This document shows, one piece after another, positions 54,681-64,000 of a DNA stretch of 64,000 nucleotides. Below the pieces are notes generated by a model that saw nothing but the letters and a program-made list of their open reading frames with translations, was not told the DNA's origin and did not search any database. The first letter of the stretch is position 1, and each line of letters starts with the position of its first letter. Origin of the DNA: Paenibacillus baekrokdamisoli. Lineage in GTDB: Bacteria; Bacillota; Bacilli; Paenibacillales; Paenibacillaceae. The stretch spans positions 6,080,001 through 6,144,000 of the forward strand of contig NZ_AP019308.1 in assembly GCF_003945345.1 (NCBI RefSeq), given 5' to 3'. A program made the position numbers and the translations under genes.

Positions 54681-55888
54681 AATGCGTCACGCTGCTCGGG
54701 GTCATGGATGAACGCAGGGAATCGTTCATACGCCTCAGGCAATCTGTTGTTTCATACCACGACAAAACGAAGGAAGAATTTCTGCTGCATGCGATAACCG
54801 CTTTGGTGCATAATGGCGCCTTTTCGCTTTGCGACGGTATGAATCCGGACGGCACCATTGCGTCGGAAGTTTATACCGATGTGATGAAAAATGTCTTTGA
54901 CGAAACTCGTAAATATGAACAATATGTCAGCGGAAAGATGTTGAGTAATGTATCGATCTGGGTACCCACCCATTCGAAGTTTACTTGGAACAACAATGGA
55001 AACCGTATTAGCGAGCTTGTAGGGGAGGATTTTCTTGCAGGTCAGGTTAGTATGGCGTCCATAGTAAGGGAAAATAACATCCCATTTGATGTTATTGCCA
55101 GCCGAAATCTAAAAAATGTCGAAGATAATATTCTAGTTGTATCTGACGTCGCATCTATCCGTGATGATGAAATGGATGCCATCGAGAGCTATGTACGCGG
55201 TGGTGGTAATTTATATGTAAGCGGGCATATCGGACATCCAAGATTATATGAACTGTTGGAAGTTAAGGATAGGGGAATGACGGAACATAGTTTTACCTAC
55301 ATGAACCCGACAGAAGCAGGAATCGAAATGTTTGAGGGATTTAACGCAAAAAATCCGTTATCTGTAGATGGAAAACAGCATATTGTCGAAATTAATGGGC
55401 CTTGTAGTGTACTGGCAACGATTTCGCTGCCATTTACCATGGAGGAAGGGGAGCAATTTGCCGCCATTCATTCCAATCCCCCAGGTGCAGCTACGGATAT
55501 GCCCGCGATTATTTTGAAAAGTGTAGGAAAAGGGAAAATCATGTGGCTGTCAGCGCCCATAGAAAAATCCAAGCCTTACATGAGCAAAAGGGTCGTGCAT
55601 AAACTTTTAGAATCGTTGTACAGTCAATGGGAATTCAAATCAAATGCACCGAGCTGTATCGAAATAGTAGGATGGAAGAAAGAGCATAAACGATATTTTG
55701 CGGCAATCAATCAACAGGAGGAACTGCCTATATCCCCGATATATGACGTGTACATCGAGATACCCGGAACAATCAAGGAAGCAAGGCTTCTGGAGAGAGA
55801 GGAAAAAATTTCGATAGAATACGACGGAAAAAGGTCTAGAATAAAGTTACCTAAAATAGATATATTCCATATTGTTGAGGTTGAATAA
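54662..55888 (+). pseudogene. C-terminal part of a glycoside hydrolase-like protein
   Basis: An open frame (ATG at 54704) of 394 aa. It starts within what looks like a TIM-barrel end (FLLHAITALVHNGAFSLCDG, MNPDGTIASEVY). A glutamine-amidotransferase-like/trimerisation domain follows (VVSDVASIRDDEMDAIESYV, GGGNLYVSGHIG), then a beta-sandwich. This domain order is that of beta-galactosidase-trimerisation or fucosidase-like hydrolases, but the catalytic barrel is missing. No ribosome site precedes the ATG. It is an N-terminally truncated gene joined to the epimerase fragment. Confidence 0.6.
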
Positions 55889-55955
55889 CATAAGCACAAG
55901 ATGCTTGATCAACTCTAGCAATGACGTAACTAAGGAAGTTAAAAATATTAAATAA

Positions 55956-56117
55956 GGGGCTGTCTCAAAAGTCATTTCCGGAAAATTCAGTCCCCACTTT
56001 TCACGTAATATTCGGGTAAAGAAGAACCTTCAGATCCACTTTCATAGTGGCTTTGAAGGTTCTTTTGCAAATATTATGGGATTCGCTCACTTGGGTCTAC
56101 CCTTTTGGGACAGCCCC
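55956..56117. mobile_element. MITE-like element, 162 bp
   Basis: Terminal inverted repeats GGGGCTGTCTCAAAAG (55956-55971) and the complement of GGGGCTGTCCCAAAAGG (56101-56117). Inside is a second hairpin, GAACCTTCAGATCCACTTT with its complement ending GGTTC. There is no open frame. The ends resemble those of common Firmicute insertion sequences that could mobilise it. The rest of 55889-56275 shows no gene. Confidence 0.7.
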
Positions 56118-56275
56118 TTTCAGAAGCGTCTTACTTTTTTCATACCAATTCGAGTGCGGACCTGCGGTTTGCCGCCAATAGGCTCTTTTGGAGCATAGTG
56201 TAAAAATTCGGAATAATTACCTTTTTTCACGGGAAACCTATCGTTTAGTATTTAAGTAAGGATGGGGTTGAAATC

Positions 56276-57811
56276 ATGAATTTTTTCGAAAGATGGTTTG
56301 GTGGAAAAAAAACGATTTCAAAAAAAAAGTTATTCTCCCATAATCTTAACCAACCAATCTCTGAAAGTCTCGCCATTAATTTGGATATCTTAAAACAATT
56401 ATTCAGTTATACCCCCGATCTTGTTATCCGTCATATTCAATTGAAAACGGGGAACACTACTTTGCTTGTTTATTTGGATGGACTGATTGATAAAGAATCG
56501 GTAGAAAATCACATCTTACACCCATTGATCCATGAATTAGATTCCATGAAAAATATAGAGTCATCGACTACGATAGGGAAGACAGAAACGGTAGCCTTAT
56601 GGCTTGATATTGAACAATCGATTTTTGAAGGTAAAAGCATCCTGTTTATTAATGAACATCCCCATGCGCTCGCTTTGCATACTCAAGGCTGGCCTCAAAG
56701 AGCTATTCAAGAGCCCCAAATCGAATCGACATTGAAGGGGTCACATCAAGGGTTTGTTGAAACGTCCGGGCAGAACATTGCCCTCATACGCCGATATCTT
56801 CCTAATCGCGAAATGAAAATCAAGGAATCTACAGTCGGATCCCGGGCGAAAACGAGAATTTCGATGTTGTATCTAGAAGATGTCGTTCAACCTGACTTCG
56901 TGAAAGAGATGGAGGATCGCCTACAGCAAATTGACGTGGATGCCGTATTAAATACAGGAGAATTGGTGGAATTTATCGAAGATCATCCGTTCAGCCTGTT
57001 TCCCCAGCTAGCATTGACGGAACGTCCCGATTCCGCAGCATCCCATATTTTACAGGGAAGAATAGCGCTTATTGTCGATCATTCACCGAGTGTGATCATT
57101 GCTCCTGTAAACTTTTCGGTGTTCTTTCAAAGCATCGATGATTACAGCAATCGCTGGATCATCGCTTCTTTTATACGTTTGTTACGTTATTTAGCCTTTA
57201 TTACCACGATCTCTTTATCGGCTATCTATATATCCATTGTTTCGTTTCATTATGAATTATTGCCTTTGGATTTGTTGTTATCGATTGGGGAATCCAGAGC
57301 GAGAGTTCCTTTCCCACCGATTATAGAGGCGCTTCTCATGGAACTATCCTTAGAGATGTTAAGAGAAGCAGGCTTACGCCTCCCAGGTCCCATTGGACAA
57401 ACAATAGGTGTTGTAGGAGGGATCGTCATCGGTCAGGCGGCGGTACAAGCGGGAATCGTAAGCAATATTATGGTAATTATCGTTGCGCTTACGGCCATTT
57501 CCTCTTTCATTGTACCTGATTACGATATGTCATCTTCCTTACGTCTATTACGCTTTCCAATGATGTTTCTTGCTTCTTTGTTCGGAATGGTGGGGATTGT
57601 AATTGGACTGATGATTATCGGGGCTCACCTTATCTCCATGGAATCGTTTGGTGTCCCCTACGGAAGTCCGATTGTTCCCATCCGACTTCCTGACTGGAAA
57701 GACGTATGGATACGGATGCCCATGTGGAAAATGAAAAATCGCCCGCTCTCGAACGAACCGACTCAACTAAAAAGACAGGGAGCAAACAGAGAGGGGGAGA
57801 AGCAACAATGA
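56276..57811 (+). CDS. Spore germination receptor A subunit (GerA family)
   Basis: A 511-aa protein of the GerAA type in the inner spore membrane. A hydrophilic N-terminal domain (residues 1-290) is followed by about five TM helices, with the family motifs ESRARVPFPPIIEALLMEL and GGIVIGQAAVQAGIVS. It forms a nutrient receptor with the next two proteins. It overlaps gerAB by four bases (ATGA). The N-terminal KKTISKKK cluster is basic. The germinant cannot be predicted. Confidence 0.93.
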   Translation: MNFFERWFGGKKTISKKKLFSHNLNQPISESLAINLDILKQLFSYTPDLVIRHIQLKTGNTTLLVYLDGLIDKESVENHILHPLIHELDSMKNIESSTTIGKTETVALWLDIEQSIFEGKSILFINEHPHALALHTQGWPQRAIQEPQIESTLKGSHQGFVETSGQNIALIRRYLPNREMKIKESTVGSRAKTRISMLYLEDVVQPDFVKEMEDRLQQIDVDAVLNTGELVEFIEDHPFSLFPQLALTERPDSAASHILQGRIALIVDHSPSVIIAPVNFSVFFQSIDDYSNRWIIASFIRLLRYLAFITTISLSAIYISIVSFHYELLPLDLLLSIGESRARVPFPPIIEALLMELSLEMLREAGLRLPGPIGQTIGVVGGIVIGQAAVQAGIVSNIMVIIVALTAISSFIVPDYDMSSSLRLLRFPMMFLASLFGMVGIVIGLMIIGAHLISMESFGVPYGSPIVPIRLPDWKDVWIRMPMWKMKNRPLSNEPTQLKRQGANREGEKQQ

Positions 57812-58905
57812 AATATTCGTACAATCAAATCTCCTTGCTCCAATACATCTTTATTATATTTGAAGTCCAAGTGGGACTCGGAGTCCTCTCCCTTCCCCGC
57901 GATTTAGCTAAAACTGCCGGTACAGATGGATGGATATCCATTATATTGGGTTGGATTTTGGCTATTCTACTAAGCTTAGTTGTCCTGAAAATTATGGAAA
58001 AAAATCCCGAATCTACTTTATTTGATCTTTTGTCCAGATACTTTGGCAAATGGGTAGGTAAAAGTATATCTATTCTATGGATACTGTACGCAGCATTTGC
58101 AGCATTCGTTGTCATGTTTTCAACGATTCATATCATAAAGATATGGATCGTTCCGGATATGCCGAACTTCGTCTTGATGATCCTGTTTGTCATTCCCAAC
58201 TATATGATTGCCAAGCATGGAATGAGGGTGATTGGACTCTTTTCCGAGCTTGTTTTTCTTGTCTCTATGTGGATGCCCTTCTTATTGTTATATACACTGA
58301 AGGATATCCAATGGCTTAACCTTCTTCCAATCGCAAAAGAAGGCTTGCTTCCGATTCTGGTTACCGTAAAATCGACCATCCTTGCTTTCCTCGGATTTGA
58401 ACTGGCTTTCATTCTATATCCGTTTTTAAAGGATAAGAAATCCGCTTCCAAGGGAATTATTATTGCAAATTCTTTATCTATGATCATATTTTTAGCAATT
58501 ACAGTCATTTGTTTCGTCAGATTCTCTCCGGAAGAGGTGACAGACTTCGTTTATCCCACGCTCAACTTATTGAAGCTCATCCGACTGCCGTTTTTGGAAG
58601 GGCTGGAATTCATTTTTCTCTGCTTTTATTTGTTTATGTTGTTTATAACGCTCATTCCTTACCTCTACACGGCTGTGTTGGGAGTTACTCAATTATTCGG
58701 CAAGCAGGATCACCGAAATTCTTTACGCATACTCTTGTTCCTATGGATCCTATTGTCATTCTTTTTTATTCCTTCTTCTAGCCAAATAACTCAAATGGGC
58801 AAATGGTGGGGAGAGGTAGGTTTATATTTCGCTGGTGTATTCCCCATTTTCCTTTGGATCTACGGATGGCTTTTTCATTTCTTGAGAAAGGAACAGAAAC
58901 AATGA
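57808..58905 (+). CDS. Spore germination receptor B subunit (GerB family)
   Basis: A 365-aa integral membrane protein with about ten helices of the amino acid/polyamine transporter fold, e.g. QVGLGVLSLPRDLAKTAG in helix 1. GerAB-type subunits are the germinant-binding part. The start at 57808 overlaps the A-subunit stop; an upstream frame extension has no support. It overlaps the C subunit by four bases. Confidence 0.93.
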   Translation: MKYSYNQISLLQYIFIIFEVQVGLGVLSLPRDLAKTAGTDGWISIILGWILAILLSLVVLKIMEKNPESTLFDLLSRYFGKWVGKSISILWILYAAFAAFVVMFSTIHIIKIWIVPDMPNFVLMILFVIPNYMIAKHGMRVIGLFSELVFLVSMWMPFLLLYTLKDIQWLNLLPIAKEGLLPILVTVKSTILAFLGFELAFILYPFLKDKKSASKGIIIANSLSMIIFLAITVICFVRFSPEEVTDFVYPTLNLLKLIRLPFLEGLEFIFLCFYLFMLFITLIPYLYTAVLGVTQLFGKQDHRNSLRILLFLWILLSFFFIPSSSQITQMGKWWGEVGLYFAGVFPIFLWIYGWLFHFLRKEQKQ

Positions 58906-60020
58906 AAAAAATGCATCTCCTGATTCTAACATGGGCAGCCTTATTGTTTGTGCCAGGGTGTAACAAACCAGTGTATATAGAGAAACAACAGTTTGTTCTT
59001 ATAGAAGGTATAGATCTGGATGAGCACAATAAACTGGTCGTGTACACGTCGTCTCCTGTCTTCAGCAAAGAAGCCAAAGAAAAATATAAAATCACATCCG
59101 CGACAGCTCATTCAATGCGCGATTCGAAGGCGAAAATCAATTCGAAGACGATCGGTTCGATAGCTTACGGAAAAACACAAACGGTTCTGATCGGAAAAAA
59201 ACTACTGCTGCAACGAAATGCGTTTCCCTACTTGGATGTTCTCTTTCGTGATCCCCGAAATGAGATTAATGCGAACGTGATTGTGGTTAATGGAACCGTG
59301 AAAGAGGTCATGTATGCCAACATGAGCGATAAAGGCCGAATCGGTGTCGTGATCAACGATCAGGCAGAAAGCACATTTAAGAACAGTAATTCAGTGCAAA
59401 CCTCACTGCAGCAATTTCATAAGCAAATGCTGGACAAAAGAGCGACCCCTTACCTATCTGAAATGAAGGTAGAGAAAAATGACCTCGTCATGTCGGGAAC
59501 AGCTCTGTTACATAAAGATGGCACTTATGCTGCTTCCTTGAATAATAAAGAAACTTCCCTATTGCTATTGATACAGCGAAATACGAAAAATACGATTTCT
59601 TTAACATTTCACCTAGATCCTAAACGATTTCATACGGATGAAGAAATGTCTTATGTGAGTTTCGACATCAAGAAGGTAAAGTATAACCTCAAGACAAAAT
59701 TCGCGGAAAACCATTTTACAATCGATATGCAAATGAAGGTTCAAATCAATTTGTCGGAACGCATGTTTTCTTTAGACTTAGAGAAGAAGAGCAAGCAGTT
59801 AGAACAAGCCATTTCACAAGAACTGACAAAAGAATGTAATGCTTTAATCAAGAAAGCTCAAAAGCATCAAGTCGCTCCTTTTGGTTTTGGGCATTATGTG
59901 CGGGCACATGACTATAAAAACTGGAAGAAAGTTCAGGATGACTGGGGGAAAGCTTTATCTGAAGCAACAGTAAACATTTCCACTAAAGTAATAATCAAAA
60001 ATATTGGGGTTACCGAATAG
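58902..60020 (+). CDS. Spore germination receptor C subunit lipoprotein
   Basis: A 372-aa GerAC-type lipoprotein. The signal ILTWAALLFVPGCN gives lipidated Cys18, which requires Lgt for germination. The body has the family motifs FVLIEGIDLDEHNKLVVY and SKTIGSIAYGKTQTVLIGK, and DVLFRDPRNEINANVIV. The start at 58902 overlaps the B-subunit stop. It completes a standard three-gene receptor operon, expected to be sigma-G dependent. Confidence 0.93.
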   Translation: MKKMHLLILTWAALLFVPGCNKPVYIEKQQFVLIEGIDLDEHNKLVVYTSSPVFSKEAKEKYKITSATAHSMRDSKAKINSKTIGSIAYGKTQTVLIGKKLLLQRNAFPYLDVLFRDPRNEINANVIVVNGTVKEVMYANMSDKGRIGVVINDQAESTFKNSNSVQTSLQQFHKQMLDKRATPYLSEMKVEKNDLVMSGTALLHKDGTYAASLNNKETSLLLLIQRNTKNTISLTFHLDPKRFHTDEEMSYVSFDIKKVKYNLKTKFAENHFTIDMQMKVQINLSERMFSLDLEKKSKQLEQAISQELTKECNALIKKAQKHQVAPFGFGHYVRAHDYKNWKKVQDDWGKALSEATVNISTKVIIKNIGVTE

Positions 60021-60087
60021 TTTTGAGCATAGTGCTTCGCCATAGTTTTGAGCATAGCTTCGCCGCCAAGGACGGCGATAGCCGTTA
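60021..60087 (+). repeat. Short repeat pair and glmS-leader-like repeat
   Basis: AGTTTTGAGCATAG occurs twice in tandem (60022 and 60043 regions), followed by GCCGCCAAGGACGGCGATAG (60062-60081). The latter matches the glmS leader copy CACCGCCAAGGACGGTGATA (16378 region). It forms two small hairpins (GCCG/CGGC and GGC/GCC). Confidence 0.6.
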
Positions 60088-60242
60088 CAAATGTCATGTG
60101 CTCTGACCGAGAAGTTTAAGTTCCTTGGCCTGCGCTATTGCTTTTGTACGCCGCAGAAGTCATTAACTCGTGCGGAGACGACTGTGTTCCTTTACCGTAT
60201 GCTGCTAAAAGCGGGATTAATCGATGGGTAAACATGAATGAG

Positions 60243-60269
60243 GAGACGAGCCGACGGGCTCGTCTCTTT
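60243..60269 (+). terminator. Terminator downstream of germination operon
   Basis: GAGACGAGCC (60243-60252) pairs with GGGCTCGTCTC (60256-60266), followed by TTTT. It lies 220 bp after the GerAC stop. The intervening 60088-60242 and the following 60270-60429 show no convincing gene; a 63-codon frame at 60138 spans the hairpin and is rejected. Confidence 0.75.
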
Positions 60270-60429
60270 TGTGCGCTTGGCAGTGCATCGACTTACGGAT
60301 GCAAGACACTAAGGTTTTTAACCAAATGATGATAGAAGTCCCCCGAATCATGAAATCTAAAACGGAAGCTGCTAGTTTAAAATGAAGGAGCAGTTAAGGA
60401 ATCCATTCCCGGCTTAGTCCAATGAAAGG

Positions 60430-61362
60430 ATGATAGTTATTAAAGAACAGCGCATTACAGTGGTAGGCAGTCTCAATATGGACTTGGTTGTTATGGTGGA
60501 GAGGATGCCAAGAAGGGGAGAAACCATTCACGGCCGACAACTGCACACGATTCCCGGGGGAAAAGGCGCGAACCAGGCTATAGGCTGCGCGAAGCTTGGC
60601 GCGCAAGTCTCCATGATCGGTGCAGTGGGAAGCGATGCGTTCGGCGATAAGCTTATCGAACGGCTGGAAGCCTGCTCCGTTTCCACAGAAGCGATTGTTC
60701 GAGCGGGAGACATATCGACCGGAACAGCCTCCATTACGCATACACCTGAGGATAACAGCATTGTCATCGTATCCGGTGCCAATCTCCGGTGTTCTTCGGA
60801 GCTAGTTGACACATATAGAGACCGGATTGGGTCAGCCGATACGCTGTTAGTACAATTGGAAATTCCGCTCGCCTCCGTCCGGCGGGCTTTGGAATGGGCG
60901 CGCCGTTCGGGTGTACGGACCATTCTAAATCCGGCTCCGGCCGTACCGCTTTCTCGTGACCTGACACAGCTTGTGGATTTTATTTCACCGAATGAAACGG
61001 AGTTCGAAATCCTGAGTGGAACAACTTGGGACGATGAAGAAAGCTTAGCCCAAGCGATGCGGCAATGGGAGTACGAGTTCGGCGCTAGGGTCCTGATTAC
61101 CAGAGGGGACAAGGGATGCTCATACCTCGAGGGGGATGAGCTGTACACGATATCCGCGCCCAATGTACAGGTCATAGACACGACGGGAGCCGGCGATGCT
61201 TTTAATGCGGCATTCTCTGTTGCGGTATCCCAAGGGATGTCTATTAGAGAAGCGATCTCTTTTGCGGTTCAGGCGGCATCCTTTTCCGTTACTCGATTCG
61301 GGGCACAGGACGGTATGCCTGTATGGGAAGAGGTTTTATCCATTACATCCACAGGGACTTGA
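60430..61362 (+). CDS. rbsK: Ribokinase
   Basis: A 310-aa PfkB-family kinase phosphorylating D-ribose or a similar sugar. N-terminal VVGSLNMDLVVMVERMPRRG, the GGKGANQAIGCAKLGA sugar-binding loop, NPAPAVPLS, and DTTGAGDAFNAAFSVA with the catalytic aspartate are all ribokinase-like. It precedes two sugar permeases but a promoter and 130 bp lie between them, so cotranscription is uncertain. Confidence 0.9.
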   Translation: MIVIKEQRITVVGSLNMDLVVMVERMPRRGETIHGRQLHTIPGGKGANQAIGCAKLGAQVSMIGAVGSDAFGDKLIERLEACSVSTEAIVRAGDISTGTASITHTPEDNSIVIVSGANLRCSSELVDTYRDRIGSADTLLVQLEIPLASVRRALEWARRSGVRTILNPAPAVPLSRDLTQLVDFISPNETEFEILSGTTWDDEESLAQAMRQWEYEFGARVLITRGDKGCSYLEGDELYTISAPNVQVIDTTGAGDAFNAAFSVAVSQGMSIREAISFAVQAASFSVTRFGAQDGMPVWEEVLSITSTGT

Positions 61363-61436
61363 TGTTCCGAGATATGTTCGTAAAATTGAAGGATTCCTAA
61401 CCCGAAAAAAAAGCAATCAATCAGAAATTAGTATCG

Positions 61437-61465
61437 TTGTTCACTTATTTAGGCGGTGATATACT
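61437..61465 (+). promoter_or_regulatory. Predicted promoter of permease operon
   Basis: TTGTTC (61437-61442), a 17-bp spacer and TATACT (61460-61465), 30 bp before the first permease gene. Confidence 0.5.
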
Positions 61466-61495
61466 GGGGTCATTCTACGAGAAGGGTGATTTGAA

Positions 61496-62401
61496 ATGCC
61501 TCCCATACGCGTTCTAAATAAGCAAATGCTAGCCTATGCCATGATTTTTCCGGCGATGTTTTTCTTTGTCCTTTACCTTGTATTCCCTTTTTTTAAATCC
61601 CTCCAAATGAGTTTCTACGACTATGATGGTATCGGAAAGCTGGACCACTTCATAGGGTTGGATAATTTCGCGGAGGGGTTTAAAGATCAACGATTTTATC
61701 AGGCGATGTCCAATAATCTGATTCTCATGTTTGCGGAGATGGCGGTTTCGATGAGCATCGCCTTTGTTCTTGCTTATTTTCTATTTCGCGGTGTTTTCGC
61801 CTGGAAATTCTTCAATGTTGTTCTATTTCTCCCCTATATTATCCCGCTGGCGGTATCTGCTGTTATCTGGTCGCTGATCTTCGAACCGACGATTGGGATG
61901 CTGAACAATTTTCTCGGACTGATCGGTTTAAAATCATGGCAGCAGGTTTGGCTGGGAAGTCCGAATACGTCGCTGTTTTCCGTGATCCTAGTCTGGGTGT
62001 GGAGAACGATCCCCTTTAATATGCTGATATTGTTGGGCAGCCTGCTCAAAATCCCCAAAGAAATGATTGAAGCTTCCAAAATAGATGGATGCACCGGAAT
62101 CAAAACGGTATGGCATATCATTTTGCCGATGATGCTTCCGACAATTATGTTATTGTTAATTATATCGATCGCGAACGATTTTCGCTCATTCGACATCGTC
62201 TGGATTATGACGCAAGGAGGGCCGATCGGCTCGACGGAAATTGCCTCTACGCTCATATACAAAATCGGTTTTAAGGAAAATCACTACGGCTATGCCAATG
62301 CGATTGCGATCATGGTATTCGTCATCGTAACTGTACTGGTGGGGCTCGTTAGTTTGATTTTACGGAAAATCAATGCCAAAGACGTACGGGTGGAAAGGTG
62401 A
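61496..62401 (+). CDS. Sugar ABC permease, MalF type (second system)
   Basis: A 301-aa permease with six helices. The EAA loop is MIEASKIDGCTGIKTVWHII, followed by LPMMLPTIMLLLI. It overlaps the next permease by four bases. GAGAAGGGTGA precedes the ATG. No substrate-binding protein gene lies before it. Confidence 0.92.
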   Translation: MPPIRVLNKQMLAYAMIFPAMFFFVLYLVFPFFKSLQMSFYDYDGIGKLDHFIGLDNFAEGFKDQRFYQAMSNNLILMFAEMAVSMSIAFVLAYFLFRGVFAWKFFNVVLFLPYIIPLAVSAVIWSLIFEPTIGMLNNFLGLIGLKSWQQVWLGSPNTSLFSVILVWVWRTIPFNMLILLGSLLKIPKEMIEASKIDGCTGIKTVWHIILPMMLPTIMLLLIISIANDFRSFDIVWIMTQGGPIGSTEIASTLIYKIGFKENHYGYANAIAIMVFVIVTVLVGLVSLILRKINAKDVRVER

Positions 62402-63228
62402 GGAATCGCATGTTCAAACGATCGATGATGACGCTTATCGTTACGCTGTTCGCACTTACTTCGTTATATCCGCTCTTTTGGGTAGTGCTGCAATCACTCA
62501 AAACGGACGTTGAATTTTTTGGAAACCAATGGTCTTTGCCTCATCGATTCATTTGGCAAAATTATATCACTGCCTGGGAGCAGGCGAGCTTCGCGACTTA
62601 TTATGGGAACACGCTGCTGGTGACCTTAATCAGTCTAGTAGGCGGTGTAGCCGTGTGTGTCGTCGCGGGGTATGCTTTCGGCAAAATGAAGTTTTTCGGA
62701 AAAAGGACGCTTCAGGTGACGTTTGCGCTTGTCCTGTTCGTGCCTTCGCCCGTGCTGCTGCTGCCTGTCTTTTTCATCAATCGCGATTTGGGACTGCTTA
62801 ATACCTATCCGGGTATGATTGGTCCGTATATCTGTTCGATTGTTCCGATGGGGGTTCTGCTCATGCAGTTTTCCTTCGCCGCATTGCCCAATGAGCTGAG
62901 CGAATCCGCAAAAATGGACGGCTGTGGGGAGTGGCGAACCTTTTACCGAATTTTGCTCCCCTTAACGATGCCGACTGTCGCCACACTGAGCATCCTCCAA
63001 TTTATAGGGGTTTGGTCCGAATACATGTGGGCGTTCATATCCAATTCCAGTCCCAAAATGTACACGATTGCCGTCGGGATGGCACAAATGGCCTCCAAAA
63101 AATACGTATATGGGTTTGGCCCTGTTTTTGCAGGCATGGTTATTACCTCAATTGTTGTTATAGCCGTCTACATATTTTTGCAAAAATATTTTGTCCAAGC
63201 TTTATCTGAAGGGGCTGTCAAAGGGTAG
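62398..63228 (+). CDS. Sugar ABC permease, MalG type (second system)
   Basis: A 276-aa permease partner with the EAA loop ELSESAKMDGCGEWRTFYRI. GTG start at 62398 overlapping the upstream stop. It ends 27 bp before a sensor kinase gene. The binding protein and response regulator of this system probably lie beyond the window end. Confidence 0.92.
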   Translation: MRNRMFKRSMMTLIVTLFALTSLYPLFWVVLQSLKTDVEFFGNQWSLPHRFIWQNYITAWEQASFATYYGNTLLVTLISLVGGVAVCVVAGYAFGKMKFFGKRTLQVTFALVLFVPSPVLLLPVFFINRDLGLLNTYPGMIGPYICSIVPMGVLLMQFSFAALPNELSESAKMDGCGEWRTFYRILLPLTMPTVATLSILQFIGVWSEYMWAFISNSSPKMYTIAVGMAQMASKKYVYGFGPVFAGMVITSIVVIAVYIFLQKYFVQALSEGAVKG

Positions 63229-63255
63229 CCGATTAACTGCCAAGGAGGAAGACGA

Positions 63256-64000
63256 TTGGTAAAAAGACTTCTTAGTACTTACATCTTGTTGATCGTTCTA
63301 CCTATTGTTCTGACTTCTTCTGTCTCTTATTATTTGTACAAGCAAAGCATGGAAGATGAAGTGTCGGTATCGGTTGAGCGGACGATCCGGCTGTTGTATT
63401 CGGAAGTTGATGGTTATTTCGTGGACATGGTGCGGTTGTCGACATCCATTATGACGGAAGACACACAGTTGGATGATGACCGCAATTTGCTTCACATTAT
63501 TAACGAGCGCAATGCCGGTAGGGTCTCGGTTCATTCCTTGGAAGCATACACGCAGGTGCAGCGTTTGAACCATTTTTTAAACCAGCTGTTGAATCAAAAG
63601 CGCGATCTGAATTCCGTCTATCTCTACACGAAGTCCAAAGAAATATTTGAAAGCCACCGATCTGAGAGCCGAATGACTCCCCAAAAGCTGGCATATTACG
63701 AGCAGCAGTTGATGGAGTCAGGACGAGAGTGGATTATGGAAAAGGATGAAAAGGATGCTTCGATTTATTTAATTCGGCGAATCAATGATCCTTCACACCA
63801 ATATCTCGGCAGTATTGTCCTGAGCATTGAATTATCCGGTTTAAACCAGCTCATGGAGAACGCCCAGCTGCCGAAACAGGATATGATCGTTCTATGGAAT
63901 CGTCAGCTTCCGATATTCGATCCCGCCAGCAAATGGCCGGAATACGCCATCGAATTGTCTCCAACGCGGATCGCCTCCATGAATAAAAGCTTTCCATCCG
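63256..64000 (+). CDS. YesM-type sensor histidine kinase, N-terminal part
   Basis: The start TTG 63256 follows CAAGGAGG by 7 bp and the frame stays open to the window edge (248 codons). The first TM helix is STYILLIVLPIVLTSSVSYY. An extracellular dCache-like region follows, with YLYTKSKEIFESHRSES. Such N-termini belong to YesM-type kinases that pair with AraC-type YesN regulators and control the neighbouring sugar importer. The HAMP and kinase domains are beyond the window. Confidence 0.8.
   Translation, partial: MVKRLLSTYILLIVLPIVLTSSVSYYLYKQSMEDEVSVSVERTIRLLYSEVDGYFVDMVRLSTSIMTEDTQLDDDRNLLHIINERNAGRVSVHSLEAYTQVQRLNHFLNQLLNQKRDLNSVYLYTKSKEIFESHRSESRMTPQKLAYYEQQLMESGREWIMEKDEKDASIYLIRRINDPSHQYLGSIVLSIELSGLNQLMENAQLPKQDMIVLWNRQLPIFDPASKWPEYAIELSPTRIASMNKSFPS

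Noticed and set aside
60138..60329. 63-codon frame after the germination operon
   Set aside because: It runs through a strong terminator hairpin and has no recognisable motif.

Overview
The window looks like the chromosome of a spore-forming Firmicute of the Paenibacillus/Cohnella type. The evidence is an rrn-linked tRNA cluster, the sigW-rsiW-cdaA-cdaR-glmM-glmS block with a glmS ribozyme, a GerA-type spore germination operon, and several sugar ABC transporters with LacI or YesM-type regulators. This placement comes from gene content and order, not from a search.

Layout. 1-2350: 3' part of a 23S rRNA gene, with no 5S gene visible after it, then tRNA-Asn, Thr, Glu, Val, Gln, Lys and Leu. 2350-5440: an iron-uptake patch with a broken FecCD permease, two Fur boxes, a siderophore ATPase and a FhuF-like reductase; it separates the first tRNA cluster from tRNA-Gly, Arg, Pro and Gly (5575-5920). 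6154-8958: PEP carboxylase, followed by tandem 63-bp repeats. 9310-18315: EamA transporter, sigW/rsiW, c-di-AMP synthase cdaA with cdaR, glmM, glmS ribozyme and glmS.

18340-29693 is the most unusual part. A Tn7-like element sits 24 bp after the glmS stop codon, exactly where Tn7 inserts. Its glmS-proximal end has four abutting 20-bp TnsB-type sites followed by a truncated tnsA. The cargo is a defence island: a Lamassu/ABC-3C-like operon (MBL hydrolase, trypsin-like protease, small middle component, SMC-like ATPase), a single-HKD PLD-family protein, then a Septu-like ATPase/HNH pair. There are two distal-type ends, one between the PLD gene and Septu and one after Septu. The outer one is preceded by a degenerate copy of the 3' end of the PLD gene. 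This suggests two related elements stacked at the same attachment site, with the transposition genes lost.

29694-37100 is a patchwork: an XRE regulator, IS110 relics, a quinone-stress-like module (extradiol dioxygenase, HxlR regulator, nitroreductase) whose two promoters share a conserved operator block, an IS1182 copy inserted in a terminator loop, an intact IS110-family element, and a Tn554-type relic. 37120-46690 is a sucrose-type locus: two LacI regulators, an esterase, ABC importer, fructokinase-like kinase and sucrose phosphorylase. Near-palindromic operators overlap its promoters. 47029-50283 is a vanY-vanZ-vanR-vanS-like set without resistance ligase genes. 50293-54405 holds a broken dehydrogenase and a second iron locus (AraC-binding-protein fusion, Fur box, siderophore lipoprotein, second FhuF). 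54594-56117 holds gene fragments and a MITE. 56276-60020 is the GerA-type operon. 60430-64000 is a ribokinase, two sugar permeases and the start of a YesM-type sensor kinase cut by the window end.
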